Shown here: positions 21,791-35,109 of the stretch, piece after piece
How the letters are laid out: each line of letters starts with the position of its first letter
How positions within the stretch are numbered: position 1 is the stretch's first letter
From: Prorocentrum cordatum
Taxonomy: Eukaryota; Sar; Dinophyceae; Prorocentrales; Prorocentraceae
NCBI GenBank assembly: GCA_963575745.1
Contig: CAUYUJ010015261.1
Location: forward strand, 280,146 to 344,145
Reading direction: 5' to 3'
DNA: 64,000 bases
Position numbers and translations under genes: made by a program
Notes under the pieces: generated by a model
What the model was told of the DNA's origin: nothing
The model's input: the letters and a program-made list of their open reading frames with translations, nothing else
Databases searched by the model: none

Positions 21791-22235
21791 CGCTGATGCG
21801 CGCGGCGGGGCAGAGGCAGGGCGAGGAGGAGGCCAGGGGGGTGGGGGGGGGGGCGAGGAGGGGGAGGGAGGGGCGGGGCAGGAGGAGGAGGGAGGAGGAG
21901 CGGAGGAGGAGGAGGAGGGCAGGGGGGGGGGACGAGGAGGGGGGGAGGGCAGGGGGAAGAGGAGGAGGAGAGGGAGGAGCGGGAGGAGGAGGGCAGGGGG
22001 GGGGGCGGGGGGCGAGGAGGACGGGGGAGGAGGGCAGGGGGAGGAGGAGGAGGGGGGGAGGAGGAGCAGGAGGAGAGGGCAGGGGGGGACGAGGAGGGGG
22101 GAGGAGGGCAGGGGGAAGAGGAGGAGGAGCGGGAGGTGGAGGGCAGGGGGAGGGTGAGGATGAGCGGGAGGTGAGGGCAGGGGGGGGCGAGGAGGCAGGG
22201 GGGGGGGGGGGGGGGGGCAGGGCCATCGACGCCAG
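21790..22235. repeat. G-rich polypurine minisatellite (GAGGAGGGCAGGGGG)
   Basis: Irregular 20-50-bp GGAGGAGGGCAGGGGG units and a G run of about 17 at 22199-22217. The purine strand is + here, opposite to 20160-21450. Dense G-runs favour quadruplexes. Confidence 0.9.
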
Positions 22236-22800
22236 GACGCTCTCGCGCGGCGGCGAGCTCGGCGTGAGAGAGCCCGGGGGGGGAGGGGTGGGGGCGCGCT
22301 GCTCCTCCTCCTCCTCCTCCCCTCTCCTCCTCCTCCTCCTCCTCCTCCTCCTCCTCCTCCTTCCCCTTCTCCTCCTTCTGCTTCTCCTCCTGCTCCTGGC
22401 GGCCGGGGGTGGGTCGGGGATTATTCCAAGGTGGGGTTCGGGAACGAGCCGAGGTGGATGCTCACAATTCCTTCGTCTGGGAGCCGTGTCGAGCGATGTG
22501 CCTCCCAACCCCACCTCTACCCCTTTATATACCCCACCTTTATGCGCATCCCCGAGGAAGGGTATGGCGGCGGAAGGTTCGCCATGGGGGGAACGGGCCC
22601 TGAGGGAAAGGGGTCATGAGGTTGTTCCCCAATTTGGGCTTCCCAGGATTGGCAGACAACGATTCAGGATGAATAACTCGTCCTGGGGGAAGGCCCCAGG
22701 GTCCAGGACCCGTTCCCTCCATCCGTAGAGATTGGGATGTTTGGAGCTCCACGCCCACGCCTCCAGATGCCTGACAGTCTCCACAGGCTGGCGCTGCTGC
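22236..22800. other. Mixed spacer with (TCC)n at 22300-22390
   Basis: Short pyrimidine tract, then about 400 bp of ordinary sequence without a recognisable gene. Confidence 0.5.
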
Positions 22801-23180
22801 AGCGCAGGGGGGTACAAGCGGGAGGCGGGGAGAGGAGCGGGGAGCGGGGAGCGAGGAGGACGGGGGGGGGCGGGAAGGGAGGAGGGGTGCCGGGAGGGAG
22901 GGGGGCGGCTGGAGCACGAGGAGGAGCAGGCGGCGGGAGGAGGGAGCGGGAGAAGGGAGGGGGGATGGGAGGGGGGGGGCAGAAAGGGGGGTGGAAGGGG
23001 GAGGCGCGTTCGGACGGCGCAGGCGAGGTGGAGTGCGAGCAGGAGCAGCATCAGCAAGATGAGGAGCGCCAGGAGCGGAGGAGGGGAGGAGGAGCGAGAG
23101 TGGGGGAGGGAGGGGAGGAGAGGGGGGAGGGGGAGGAGAGGGAGGGGAGGGATGAGGATGGCGACGAGGATGGCGGTGAC
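22800..23180. repeat. GGGA-rich polypurine tract
   Basis: Purine-rich + strand (GGGGAGCGGGGAGCG-like). No coding signal beyond low-complexity frames. Confidence 0.85.
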
Positions 23181-24130
<950 letters not shown>

Positions 24131-24599
24131 GGAGGAGGAGGAGGAGGAGGCGGAGGGGGAGTTAGAGGAGGAGGAGGAGTTGGAGGAGCAGGAGGAGCAG
24201 GAGGAGGAGGAGGAGGAGGAGGAGGAGGAGGTGACGATGAGGATGAAGGTGAGGATGATCAGGATGATGAGGACGATGAAGATGCTGAAGCTGATGATGC
24301 TGAGGATGATGAGGAGAAGGATGCGGGTCAGGAGCAGGAGGAGGAGGCGGAGGGGGAGTTGGAGGAGGAGGAGGAGGAGGAGGAGGAGCAGAAGGAGCAG
24401 GAGGAGGAGGAGGAGGGGAGGAGGAGGACGAGGAGGAGGAGACGGATGAGGAAGAGGCGGAGGAGGTGGCAGGGGCTGCCAGAGCGGCAGGCCAAGGCAC
24501 ACTCGGACCCAGAGCTCCCGCCTGTGGATGCGGGGACAGGGGGGTGACCCTCAGAGCCGCACGCTGGCGGGCTCCTCTGGCTTCAGGTCAGCCCTCCTC

Positions 24600-24665
24600 C
24601 TCGTCGTCTCCTCTCCTCCTCCTCCTCCTCCTCCTCCTCCTCCTCCTCCTCCTCCTCCTCGTCCT
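24600..24665. repeat. (TCC)n triplet repeat
   Basis: About 60 bp of near-pure TCC. Confidence 0.9.
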
Positions 24666-26410
24666 CCCTCCTCTCCTCTCCCTCGGCTTCCCTCCCCCCT
24701 GGCCCTGGCGGTTCCCCCTCCACTCCCCCACCAAAGGGGACCTCAAGGGCAGCCGGACAGGGTGTCTGCAAGCGAGGCCGTCACCTTCGGCGAGGCGTCA
24801 CCCCTTGCCTTCCTCTCCCCCTCCCTCTCCCTCTCCCTCTCCCTCTCTCCTCCCTGCCCCAGAGTACCCTTCGGGCTTGCCTCCCGGCGCAGCGATGAGA
24901 GATATTCCCACCAGGGAGCGCGGCAGTCCTCGTGCTGGGCTGGGGGCTGCGGTAGGCTCGCGCCAACTTGACGCTGCAGCGACCCCAGCGTGGGTGCTCC
25001 AGGTTGAGCGCCGCGAGTGGCCCAGGCATGATCGGCGCTGGCGGAAAGCGGCGATCTTTCAGGCGTCAACTCGACTCGACTCTGCTGCAGCACGGGCAAG
25101 CAAGGCATCTGCCAGAGCCTTCTTCGTCTTGAATCGTGCCGGCCTCGCATCGTGTCGCACGAGAAGAGCGACTGAGTCTCACGGATAATCGTTGTTATTA
25201 TGGTTGTTGTCGGGTCGTGCCCGCACCAATGTTAGTTAGCAAATGTGAGGCCGTTAAATAAGAGGGTCCGTGCCCAGGTATTGTCAGCATGGGCCGTGCC
25301 ATTCCTCCTCTTCGTGGGCTCCTTGTGCCAGCAGGATGCTCTCGCCCGTGGGGAGAGATACTTCAATGCAGCTGAGGCAACAGTTTTGCAGTTGGCGTTC
25401 TGTATTGATGCCGAGGGCAGGCTGCCCTCCCTTTGCACAGATAGTCACCCTATTGGAGGTGCCCCGCCCAAGCACGTATCTGGCAGGGGGTTCGAGCGTA
25501 TCTCTTGAGCGCAAGAGTGTTGCTACCATGTGCCAGCACCATTTGTCGCAGGTCGAGTGCTCGCGCCCAAGATCAAACATCGCTGTTGGCTTCAGCGTGC
25601 AGTCCCATCTTCTCTACAGGGTGTGTTTCGCGTGGCATCGCCTCTCGAGTCGGAGATAGCGTGCCGGGACTGACCGTGTGGTACGGTGCACAATGTCCGG
25701 CACAGACCATTTTCCTTTTGTGGCAACGTTCTCAGTACCTTAAATGCACCTGCGATCGTAACTGGTGTCTGTCCATATTGTTTGTTACATGGGCCAGGAA
25801 GAGGGGCAACGCGCAAACACGCGCTTCGATGGATGTGGGTATGAGCTCCGTTCTCCCTGTGGGAATGCGTCCCATCTTGCACATCATATTATACCTCCGT
25901 AGGTTCCAGGAAGACGAGGGAAGATGTGGGGGAGGAGGATGACAGGGCTTGGTTTGTCCGGGTGTCCCAGAAGCTGCTAATATTCCGTTGCCACCCAAAG
26001 TCAGGTTTTCTCGTAGCCGTACGTCGGCGGACAGTTTCCATCAACCCAGATTCGCAATGATTGTGATTCGGCGGAGTAGGCAAAGCGGTATGCACTTCGC
26101 GAAAAGGCGCATCCCTTTTCAATGCTTGAGCTGAAGAAGCCGTAAGTCGTATATGGTCTAAACATACTCCGCAAAACGCCGCCAGTCGTATGCCATGTTA
26201 GGATTATCGGGAGGGATCGGGGATGCATCGTTCAGAGACGAGTTGTTGATGTTTGTCACGATGGTGTATTAGCATGGTGTCAGTGAGCAGGCAATTCTTG
26301 GATCCGAGTAGACACAGCGTAAGGGCTTGAAGTGGCTTTCGCCAGACCTGTGACCTGCCTCCGTCGCATTTGCCTCCTACACTCCGTGGGAAGCTTCGGC
26401 AGTGAGATGT
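24666..26410. other. Intergenic region, moderate GC
   Basis: No recognised gene on either strand. A CTCCCTCTCC tract lies at 24810-24855. Frames of up to 145 codons have ordinary composition but no domain I can name. Confidence 0.45.
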
Positions 26411-26419
26411 TATGGCCCA

Positions 26420-26735
26420 CCCGCGTTGACGACGTCGGCGAGGGCGGCGGCGACGACGACGAAGACGCCAGCGGCGACAGCGACGGCGACGATGGCGACG
26501 GTGACGGCGGTGTCTTGAGCGCTGGCGCCGTCGAAGTCGCCGACGACGACTCCGGAAGCGACGGTGAGCATGGCGACGGCGGCGGTGGCTAGGGCGGTGA
26601 TGGCGAGGGCGGCGGCGGCGACGGCGAATGCGGCGACGGCAACGACCAAGGCAGCGACAGCGACGGCGCCTGCGATGGGGAGAGTGGTGACGGCGACGTC
26701 CGCGGGGGCGACGGCGACGGCCGCGACGGCGATGT
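26420..26735. repeat. GGCGAC hexanucleotide repeat
   Basis: Degenerate GGCGACGGCGAC units over about 300 bp. Open in several frames as Asp/Gly, Ala/Thr or Ala/Val repeats; not called a gene. Confidence 0.9.
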
Positions 26736-27280
26736 CACACCCTGGTTTTCTGGCCCGCTGTGCTGAAAGGTTCGCGTTCTGTAAAGATGCAGTGCGGGAG
26801 CACCCGCCGTTGGCTGCGGGAGCACTCCCGCTCTATAAGAATGCAGTGTTGGAGCGCATCTTTGGGTTTGGCATGGGTTGCCAGAACTTCCCCTCGCGAT
26901 GCAGATCATGAGTTGGAGGCGCTCCAGCTTCGTTGAAGGCATAAGTATGAGGCTGGAGGGGAGGGGAAGCCGGCTGGGGGTGCTAGCATTTCGTTCACGC
27001 TTGATTCTCACAACAGCGATTGACGCAGCGAGGATCAAAGCGTGAAGATCGCCCCAAAGTTACGCCGATACTTGCACGTGCGCTACACATCAAGGGCATA
27101 AAGAACGCCCCTGCCTCGGTCTACGAGGCGCTGTGCGCTGAAACTCCCGTGGGCCGACAGAGCAAGCCCTGCGTGATGTGCCGCGTCCTGGCGGCTCTAG
27201 GCGATAGGGGGTTCCCAGGAGGTCTACAGACCACGCACCTGTAACCCAGGGTAGGGTCGTTTTTTCATCCCTCAAGGAGG

Positions 27281-27345
27281 AGGAGGAGGAGGAGGAGGAG
27301 GAGGACGAGGACGAGGACGAGGAAGAGGAGGAGGGGGAGGGGGGG
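27281..27345. repeat. (GGA)n triplet repeat
   Basis: GGA and GAC triplets then GGGGGAGGGGGGG. DNA at 26736-27280 has no recognised gene. Confidence 0.9.
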
Positions 27346-27601
27346 CAGACACATGCTCGCGCGCAAGGCTGTGCCACGGGCTGTGGCCTCAGGCATCCAC
27401 ATGGTGCCAGCTGCTCGGCCGCGGCGCGCAGACCTTTTCCAGCAGCGGTCCGGGAGCAGAAAATCCGTGGCCAGTTGTGCGCTCGAGCTTCTTCGGCGCA
27501 GGGCCTTGGGAACACGACCTTCTGGCGTGTATTCCGAATCGTGTGTGCATATACCGCGTTCGACCACCATCATCTTGGAATTCCTTTGCGCTTGCACGTG
27601 C

Positions 27602-27602
<1 letters not shown>

Positions 27603-27651
<49 letters not shown>
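27603..27651. repeat. (GT)n dinucleotide repeat
   Basis: About 24 uninterrupted GT units. Confidence 0.97.
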
Positions 27652-27897
27652 ACGGCCACGCCACGGCTCACCAGAAGTCACAGTGGTTCGCGCGTTGGGC
27701 GTGGCAACTGTGTGTCCACAGCATGCAGATCGCGACTTCCCTCGTGATGTGGACAGGTGCTGACGCGACGAATGCACGAGACGCCTCCGAGGACGGCGTT
27801 CCAAAGACGATCCTCACGGGGGTAAGCTCCAATCATTCTTTGAACGCGCGCGGACCGCAACGATGATGGAGCAGGAAACTCTGAGATTACAATCCAG

Positions 27898-28311
27898 TTG
27901 GCCGTACAGATGGATTACATCCCAACCCTATACATTATGGGGCCTCAGCAAGCTTGGCATATTCAGCAACATTTTGGTACGGGCTTGCACGGAAGCATTT
28001 TGGCGCTTTTGCTCGGCAGCGGGGATGCATTCTCGGATGGGTGGCGCGGTGTTGTAAGGTTTAACGTCTCTGGCAATGAATTTGCGTGGCCCAAATTTCG
28101 ATGTAGTTTCAAAGAGTGCGAGCAAGTCCACGTTCGGATAGATTACAACTGTAACGACAGATACGCTGAGATAAGAATCAGCCAATGGTGGGGATGGAGA
28201 TCCAGGCACAATCAAATGAACAAAAGCTCACCTGGTGAGATTACTTTCTGGGGGAGTCGGGTGTCGGGAAATATTTACCCGTTCAGGCCATGTGGTGCAC
28301 GACGCCAATGA
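27898..28311 (+). CDS. Unrecognised 137-codon ORF (possible exon)
   Basis: I do not recognise this product. The frame has balanced composition with several Trp, Cys and aromatic residues (a ISQWWGWRS stretch and a HVRIDYNCND stretch), unlike the low-complexity frames elsewhere. Several in-frame residues look like a folded protein, but there is no known motif, signal peptide or membrane segment. It ends about 730 bp before the GAPDH retrocopy and is outside its duplication, so it would be an independent older locus. It overlaps the next ORF in another frame. It may be an exon of a spliced gene or chance. Confidence 0.25.
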   Translation: MAVQMDYIPTLYIMGPQQAWHIQQHFGTGLHGSILALLLGSGDAFSDGWRGVVRFNVSGNEFAWPKFRCSFKECEQVHVRIDYNCNDRYAEIRISQWWGWRSRHNQMNKSSPGEITFWGSRVSGNIYPFRPCGARRQ

Positions 28312-28744
28312 GACTTTGTTCATCACTTCGGGCATGGCCCAGACTTCGTATTTGTCCTCATCGATGCCCAGCCCGACGCCCAGCCCTACGCCCAGCTCTT
28401 CGCCCCACCCAGCGGCATTAGGGCGTTTGCAGGAGACCGGCGATTGCAATGACGATGTGAACCATGCCCAGGACATCTTGCTAAACAGTATCATCGCGAT
28501 ACCATTGAATCGCAACGCTTTCAGGAACACAGCGCATAATGTTCACGTGAAGTGTACTTCAGGCGCTCAAGGTTCCGTGTCTGACACTGCCTTTCCCTTT
28601 CTGACGTATGCCGTAGAAGAGCACAAGAGAGATGGCAACACAGCAGACCTTTACGCTGTCGACGGGCAGTGCCGAAGTGCCGTTACTCCTGGATATTTTT
28701 CGGAAGGCGGGATCTCTCCAAGAGACGCACCAGTCGTTCTATGA
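28235..28744 (+). CDS. Unrecognised 169-codon ORF with Ser-Pro-Thr linker
   Basis: I do not recognise this product. The first 30 codons read through the end of the preceding ORF in a different frame. Then comes a SMPSPTPSPTPSSSPHP segment like a flexible extracellular linker, followed by about 100 residues of balanced composition with three Cys. No start context or domain argues for function. A frameshift between this and the preceding ORF could make one decayed gene. It stops about 275 bp before the 5' target duplication of the GAPDH retrocopy. Confidence 0.25.
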   Translation: MRLLSGGVGCREIFTRSGHVVHDANETLFITSGMAQTSYLSSSMPSPTPSPTPSSSPHPAALGRLQETGDCNDDVNHAQDILLNSIIAIPLNRNAFRNTAHNVHVKCTSGAQGSVSDTAFPFLTYAVEEHKRDGNTADLYAVDGQCRSAVTPGYFSEGGISPRDAPVVL

Positions 28745-29020
28745 CGCCAGCGGCCATGGCGAGCGTCCATCACGCCGCTGACATATACTTTCAGTTTTCG
28801 ATGCCGATGACCGTGAAGCATAGGGTAATCATGTTGACCCGTCCTGACTTGAGATTCACTTGATCGGTGTTCACATTGCGGGCGTTGGACTTCTCCAAAC
28901 TTCAGTTTGCATCGCCATGCGAGGCTTGGGTCCTCGTCGTATAGCTGATCAGATCATGCCTATGCCTTATGATGTTGCAACCTGCTTAGCCTTGACCGCC
29001 AGAAAGAATTTCGAGCACCA

Positions 29021-29038
29021 AGAAAGTACCGCAACTTG
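29021..29038 (+). repeat. Left target-site duplication of the GAPDH retrocopy
   Basis: AGAAAGTACCGCAACTTG. Matches 30559-30577 (AGAAAAGTACCGAAACTTG) with one substitution and one indel, and directly abuts the first SL base at 29039. The A-rich start fits target-primed reverse transcription. Confidence 0.85.
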
Positions 29039-30224
<1,186 letters not shown>

Positions 30225-30558
30225 GCAACCTTATCTCGCTTCTCGCGCTGCATGTTCGGTTTTACTAGAACGGCCTCCTGCTTGGGCCGAAGCTTGGCGG
30301 ATAGGTGGAAGGGCTAAACAGTTGATGCCTTTACACACCTGAGGGGCCACGAAATTTGTGTTTTTGCAGCGGGCGGAGCGCATGGTCCTCCTATACCCTC
30401 TCCTCTTGCTCCCGGTCCTGGAAGCGGGCCTGACGCTTTCTGATGGCGCACGTGTTCTGCAGTATACCAGTCAGCAGCACGCTGCGGATATTTTCGGCGT
30501 TCTCACCGCGCCCATGTCATGCAGAAGGTCAGGGAAATCGTGTGCCAGGAGCCCCCCC
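30225..30558 (+). other. GAPDH 3' UTR within the retrocopy
   Basis: 334 bp between the stop codon and the right duplication. No AATAAA is expected in dinoflagellates and none is seen. The 100-codon frame overlapping it at 30358-30660 crosses the duplication and is not called. Confidence 0.6.
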
Positions 30559-30577
30559 AGAAAAGTACCGAAACTTG
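30559..30577 (+). repeat. Right target-site duplication of the GAPDH retrocopy
   Basis: AGAAAAGTACCGAAACTTG; partner of 29021-29038. Confidence 0.85.
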
Positions 30578-31423
30578 AGGTTTTCACGTGTTGGGCTCTG
30601 GGAGGCCTATTTCGACACTTGTGCGGGTGTTCGAAACTATTTCTGGGATTTGGTCCGTAAGTACGATGAGAGCAAGATAACCTATGCCTATGTTTTGCCT
30701 CGCCGCTTTCAAGCAAGCTGAGTGCTTTGATGACCACATCGTCCGCAAGTGTTTGATAATGGAAATCTGACGTAAGGTATTGCCACGGTCGGCATTGAAC
30801 CAGGTTGTAAATTTCCGGGGCATCTCACAACGGTACGGTTTGCGACCTGCATTGTTAGTACAATTATGTTTTTGTATCGTTTTTGTGGTTGATCTGTCGG
30901 CAAACCGATCCGATTAGTTGTTATAGATTTATCGGTTTATTGGTCCGACCGATTTCCGTTGTTGGCACGCTCGCTGAAAGTCGGCGCGTTTGGCGCGCAA
31001 GAACACCTCTGTCTAATTGGTCGGCACGCGCGCGGTTGGCGTGTCGGCTGATGGCAGGCGCCCATTTTTCGCCATTAGGTGCACATTGGCGGCGGCTCCA
31101 GGCTGCGCAGAACAAAACATGGAGTGTGGTGTGAGAGCAGAATCCCAGTCAGGCACTCTAGTTTGCGTTGGGTCGTGGGCCAGTCCCATGTTGTTTCCCC
31201 ATGACACGCGGGACCGCCATCAGAGTTTGGGCCCAGGCTCCGCTTCGAGAGCGAGAGTTCGTGAGGGGGCGCGGAATCGTTCGAGACGGCGCGCCGCCAG
31301 GAGTCTCACATGATAGAGATGGAGCGCTCGCAGAAGAAGGACGCGGCCTGGGGCTGCTACGGAAGTGCGGACCCCGCCCGTCAGCAGGGCGCCGTGCCAG
31401 TTTGTTCGCCGCTGTTCAGGAGG
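30578..31423. other. Moderate-GC intergenic spacer
   Basis: No recognised gene. 30840-30960 is comparatively AT-rich. Confidence 0.45.
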
Positions 31424-31580
31424 GGAAGAAACACACAGACACAATTAATCGTCGACTCCCCAGAAAATATGGGAAAATATGGGAAGTGGTTGGGAAGACA
31501 AAAACCCAGAAAATATACAAAAACATGGGGAATCTTTTTGTTTGTGTGTATTTATTTGTGTGTCCCAGGGCCCCTTCAGC
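31424..31580. repeat. Dispersed repeat family E, copy 3
   Basis: Best conserved relative of copy 1 (1862-2016): CACACAGACACAATTAATCG start, CAGAAAATATGGGAAAATAT, AAACCCAGAAAATATACAAA and a TTTGTGTGTCCCAGGGCCCC end. The two copies are 29 kb apart in the same orientation. Confidence 0.75.
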
Positions 31581-31729
31581 TGTACCCGTCGAGCCCTCTG
31601 GCAACCTCAGAGACCCTCACAACGCCCCGAGCAATCCCCTGAACCCTAAACTGCCGAACAGCACACCCTGCACCTGCCGCCGCCGCCGTCGTCTTGTGTT
31701 CTCTGCCGTCGTCGCCGCCTCTGCCGCGG

Positions 31730-31845
31730 AGGAAGGAGGAGGAGGAGGAGGAGGAGGAGGAGGAGGAGGAGGAGGAGGAGGATGGGAGAGGGGGAATAGG
31801 GGGAGGAGGAGGAGGAGGAGGAGGAGGAGGAGGAGGAGGAAGCCA
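31730..31845. repeat. (GGA)n triplet repeat
   Basis: Two GGA runs separated by GGGAGAGGGGGAATAGGGG. Confidence 0.93.
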
Positions 31846-31989
31846 AGGCGGGCAGAAGTTGCCGTCGCGGAGGCGCCGGGAGAATACTCTGATGATGCAC
31901 GAACGTGTGAGCCAGCGCGTGCCCCGAACAGTCATGTCCTACAGATCTGTACGGTTCCATCTAGGTGGTACAGTCCATGTGGTGCCATG

Positions 31990-32240
31990 CCTGTGGCGCA
32001 GAGGACTGCGAAGCAACGCAGTTCGATTACATACAGACCAACGCAGAGCAATGCAAAGCAGTGCAACGCACGCTGCACAGCAGCGTAAAGCATCGCAGAG
32101 TCATGTAACGCAGCTGAACTCACCTCGACACAGCGCACGCCAGAGTAAAGCAACGCAGCTACTTGCAAAGCAACGCGCTGCGATGCAACCACATGTAAAG
32201 CAATGCAGAGTGTTGCAAAGCAGTGCAGCGTAAAGCAAAG
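31990..32240. repeat. Degenerate GCAAC/GCAAA/GTAAA pentamer repeat
   Basis: About 250 bp of AGCAATGCAAAGCAGTGCAA-type sequence with a 5-bp or 10-bp rhythm. Non-coding. Confidence 0.8.
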
Positions 32241-32387
32241 TGCGAGCCTCGCACAGTCGAGCTCGTGACCGAGGACGGCGGCGACTGGCGGCCAGAAGCC
32301 AACCCGACCGACGACCAGTCCCAGTTATGCAGAAGAGAAGCATCAGGCCCTAAGTGCGAGCACGGCCTGGCGAATCTGATTCATTTT

Positions 32388-32412
32388 ACGCTACTACTAC
32401 TACTACTACTAT

Positions 32413-32480
<68 letters not shown>

Positions 32481-32502
32481 TTACTACTACTACTACTACC
32501 AC
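32388..32502. repeat. (CTA)n triplet microsatellite
   Basis: About 110 bp of CTA triplets, followed by TACGACTGTTGCGACTG-like decay and related fragments to 32690. Confidence 0.95.
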
Positions 32503-32729
32503 GAGTGCGATGTTTGCATTACGACTGTTGCGACTGTTACGACTGCTGCGACTACTCCTGATTTTGCGCTGATTTCTGATTTTACGGCCTATGCTACTAC
32601 GTCTGATTTTACGTTACTAGTACCACGAGTGCGATTCTTGGTATTACGATTGCTACGACTACGGCGACTACAACTACTAGTAATAGCAATCTTGATATTG
32701 GTAATCGTAGCGATCGGAATGGTGACAGT

Positions 32730-32730
<1 letters not shown>

Positions 32731-32781
<51 letters not shown>

Positions 32782-32848
32782 GGCAGCAGCAGCAGCAGCA
32801 GAGGCAGCAGCAGCAGCAGAGGCAGCAGCAGCAGCAGGGGCAGCAGCA
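32731..32848. repeat. (GCA)n triplet microsatellite
   Basis: CAGCAG triplets with AGAGGCAGCAG interruptions. Confidence 0.95.
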
Positions 32849-32947
32849 GGGGGACGCGCCGCCGCGCGCGCCCGCAGCGTCCCCCGAGCATCCCTGGGGC
32901 TGCCTCGCGCTCCTCCCTCGGGCGATGCCAGCTGCGCGCCAGCACGA

Positions 32948-33110
32948 GGGAGGAGGAGGAGGAGGAGGAGGAGGAGGAGGAGGAGGAGGAGGAGGAGGAG
33001 GGTGACGTGGGACGAGGAGGAGGGTGACGTGGGACGAGGAGGAGGGTGACGTGGGACGAGGAGGAGGAGGAGGAAGGAGGAGGAAGGAGGATAGGGGAGA
33101 GCAGGAGGAG
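32948..33110. repeat. (GGA)n and GGGTGACGTGGGACGAGGAGGA minisatellite
   Basis: Pure GGA to about 33001, then three copies of a 24-bp unit containing GGGTGACGTGGGACG, then GGA-rich decay. Confidence 0.9.
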
Positions 33111-33389
33111 TAGCAGCAGGGAGGGGGAGGAAGAGGGATCCGCATAGTGAGGGGGGGGCTCTTTCGGGATTCTGGTGTGCTCGGCCATGGCTCGAAAGGT
33201 GCCGCCACATTCACGTGCGTGCAACTTTAACTCCAGTGGAGTAAGGCTGGAGGATGCTAGACCGACCGAGCTTGCTGCTTGAGTGCAGTTGGCATCCTCC
33301 GTTTCTGCACGTCGCAGCTGTCGTCCCCCCGAGAACGCTGAGTGGATCCTGGCCCCTTCCCGTCCTCGTCGACCTCCTCGTCCTCCTCA

Positions 33390-33715
33390 TCCTCTTCCCC
33401 TTCTGCAGCTGCGGCCGATCCGCTTCCCCTCGTCGTCGTCGTCGACGTCGTTCGCTCCTCCACCTCCCGGGGAGCACCTCCTCGTCGCCCTTCTCGCCCT
33501 CCTCGTCCTCTTCCCCCTCTGCAGCTGCGGCCGATCCGCTTCCCCTCGTCGTCGTCGTCGACGCCGTTCGCTCCTCCACCTCCCGGGGGGGCACCTCCTC
33601 GTCCACCTCCTCGTCCTCCTCGTCCTCTTCCCCCTCTGCAGCTGCGGCCGATCCGCTTCCCCTCGTCGTCGTCGCCGTCGACGTCGTTCGCTCCTCCGCC
33701 TCCCCGAGGGGCGCC
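33390..33715. repeat. 117-bp tandem repeat, about 2.8 copies
   Basis: GCAGCTGCGGCCGATCCGCT recurs at about 33404, 33521 and 33638. Units also hold CGTCGTCGTCGTCGACG and TTCGCTCCTCCACCTCCCGG. 117 is divisible by three, so all frames stay open; these are not genes. Confidence 0.93.
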
Positions 33716-34088
33716 AGTTGCGCAAGGGCGCGGCAGCCTGCCAGGGGCGGCCTCCGGGGCCCCGCGCGCCGCCATATGCCGCAGTTCCAGGCGGGCGCCC
33801 TGCCGCGGCGGAAGGCGAAGAGGCCGAAGCCCGCCGGCGAGGGCAAGGCGGAGGCCCGGAGGGCAGCACACGACGAGTGTTGGGCGGCGCGTAATGGGGG
33901 GGTCATAAATGCGGGGGTGGCGAGCGTGGTCCGAAAAGGTACCCAAACGGTACCTAAACGAGCCCCCTGGGGCTCTGGAGGGGCCCGAAAGGGGCACGAG
34001 AGGGGACCTTTTCTGACCCCCCCATTTGTGACCCCCCCATTAAGCCACGCCCAAGAGTGGGGCCAGGGCTCCCGCATCGGCTGCGTGC

Positions 34089-34259
34089 AACGAGTGACCA
34101 GCCTCGAGCGTATCCCGATCCCTAAGATTGACACGCCAAAAGGCGATGACAAGCTTAGGGATTCGCCCTCAAAGAATAAGGGAATCCCTCAGATTGGCAT
34201 CGTGATGAGGAGGTGCCCAGCATAGGGATAGGGATATGTTCCAGGCTGGTAAACGAGTG
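34089..34259. mobile_element. MITE-like element family B, copy 1, with target duplication
   Basis: Element 34097-34251 starts ACCAGCCTCGAGCGTATCCC and ends GGGATATGTTCCAGGCTGGT; the reverse complement of the end gives ACCAGCCTGGAACATATCCC, a terminal inverted repeat of about 30 bp. Flanked by AACGAGTG on both sides (34089-34096 and 34252-34259). The 7-8-bp duplication resembles hAT-type insertions. Confidence 0.88.
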
Positions 34260-34289
34260 ACCTCGAGGAGGAAAAGGCACCCTAACCTC

Positions 34290-34954
34290 TATCCTTTCCT
34301 CGTGTTCCCCTCTTTCGGCCGCCGGGGCTACCCTCGTCGTCACCGCCGGATTCGCCTCGAAGTCCTGGTGAGAACGCCCCCCGGGAGAGGCCCGGGGAGT
34401 AGCGGTAGCGGTGGTACATTTTGGTCTCCCGAAGTGACCTCTCGCCGGAGTGGCTTGTGGTGCGGGCCCACAGGGGCTCGGCACGGGGCCATAGGACGAG
34501 GAGAACGCGTTCCAGAGCGTTGCGGATCGCTCACAGGGCGTTCCGGAACGCTCTGAGAAGGCCGCGGCGCCCGGTACATTTTGCAGAGCCGCCGGATCTC
34601 GGAGACTCTGGATTCATCCTCACCCGAATTGATCCTCGTCTTGGCTTCGTCTTTCACCACCCACCAAACCACCCCAACCCAACCCGAAGGCTCAGATTTA
34701 CCCTCGATTTCCAGTGGGGGGGGGTCGGGAAACATCGAAAAAACACATGTGGAACCCTTACCCCCCCAACCCGAAATTCGGTTCTTCGAGTTGGGTTGGG
34801 GTGGTTTGGTAGGTAGTCAAATTGATCCTCGTCTTGGCTTCGTCTTAGGGGTCCCCCCAGCGCTGGCTGGCGCGCTTGGACTACTCGGACTGCTTGCCCC
34901 CGCCGCGGACCCCTGCAGGCCGCGCGCCAGAGGTCACGCTTGTGCCCTGGGTCT
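34290..34954. other. Mixed intergenic DNA with a repeated CTTGGCTTCGTCTT motif
   Basis: ATTGATCCTCGTCTTGGCTT occurs at about 34628 and again at 34819. No gene recognised. Confidence 0.5.
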
Positions 34955-35082
34955 TGGCATCGCTCGGACGTGTGCATTTTTCCTTCGGCGAGGACCATCG
35001 AGGAGCATCCTTGATCATTTGGCGGAAAAAACACGCACGAAACCGAAAAAAACACAGGGAATGGACGTCCGAGCGATGGCCA
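34955..35082. mobile_element. MITE-like element family A, copy 4
   Basis: About 128 bp. Almost identical to copy 2 (19117-19245), including CATCCTTGATCATTTGGCGG, 15.8 kb away in the same orientation. Ends TGGCATCGCTCGGACGTGTG and CGTCCGAGCGATGGCCA. Confidence 0.9.
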
Positions 35083-35109
35083 GGAACGGGGACTTCGATA
35101 ACTCAGGGC

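Noticed and set aside
20064-22157. 697-codon + strand frame (and 536- and 414-codon frames overlapping it)
   Set aside because: All three + frames are open across the same TCC/GGA tracts and give poly-Ser, poly-Leu or poly-Pro/Gly-Arg. That is composition, not coding.
26332-26911. Asp/Gly-rich and Ala/Thr-rich frames over the GGCGAC repeat
   Set aside because: They exist on both strands and follow the hexanucleotide period.
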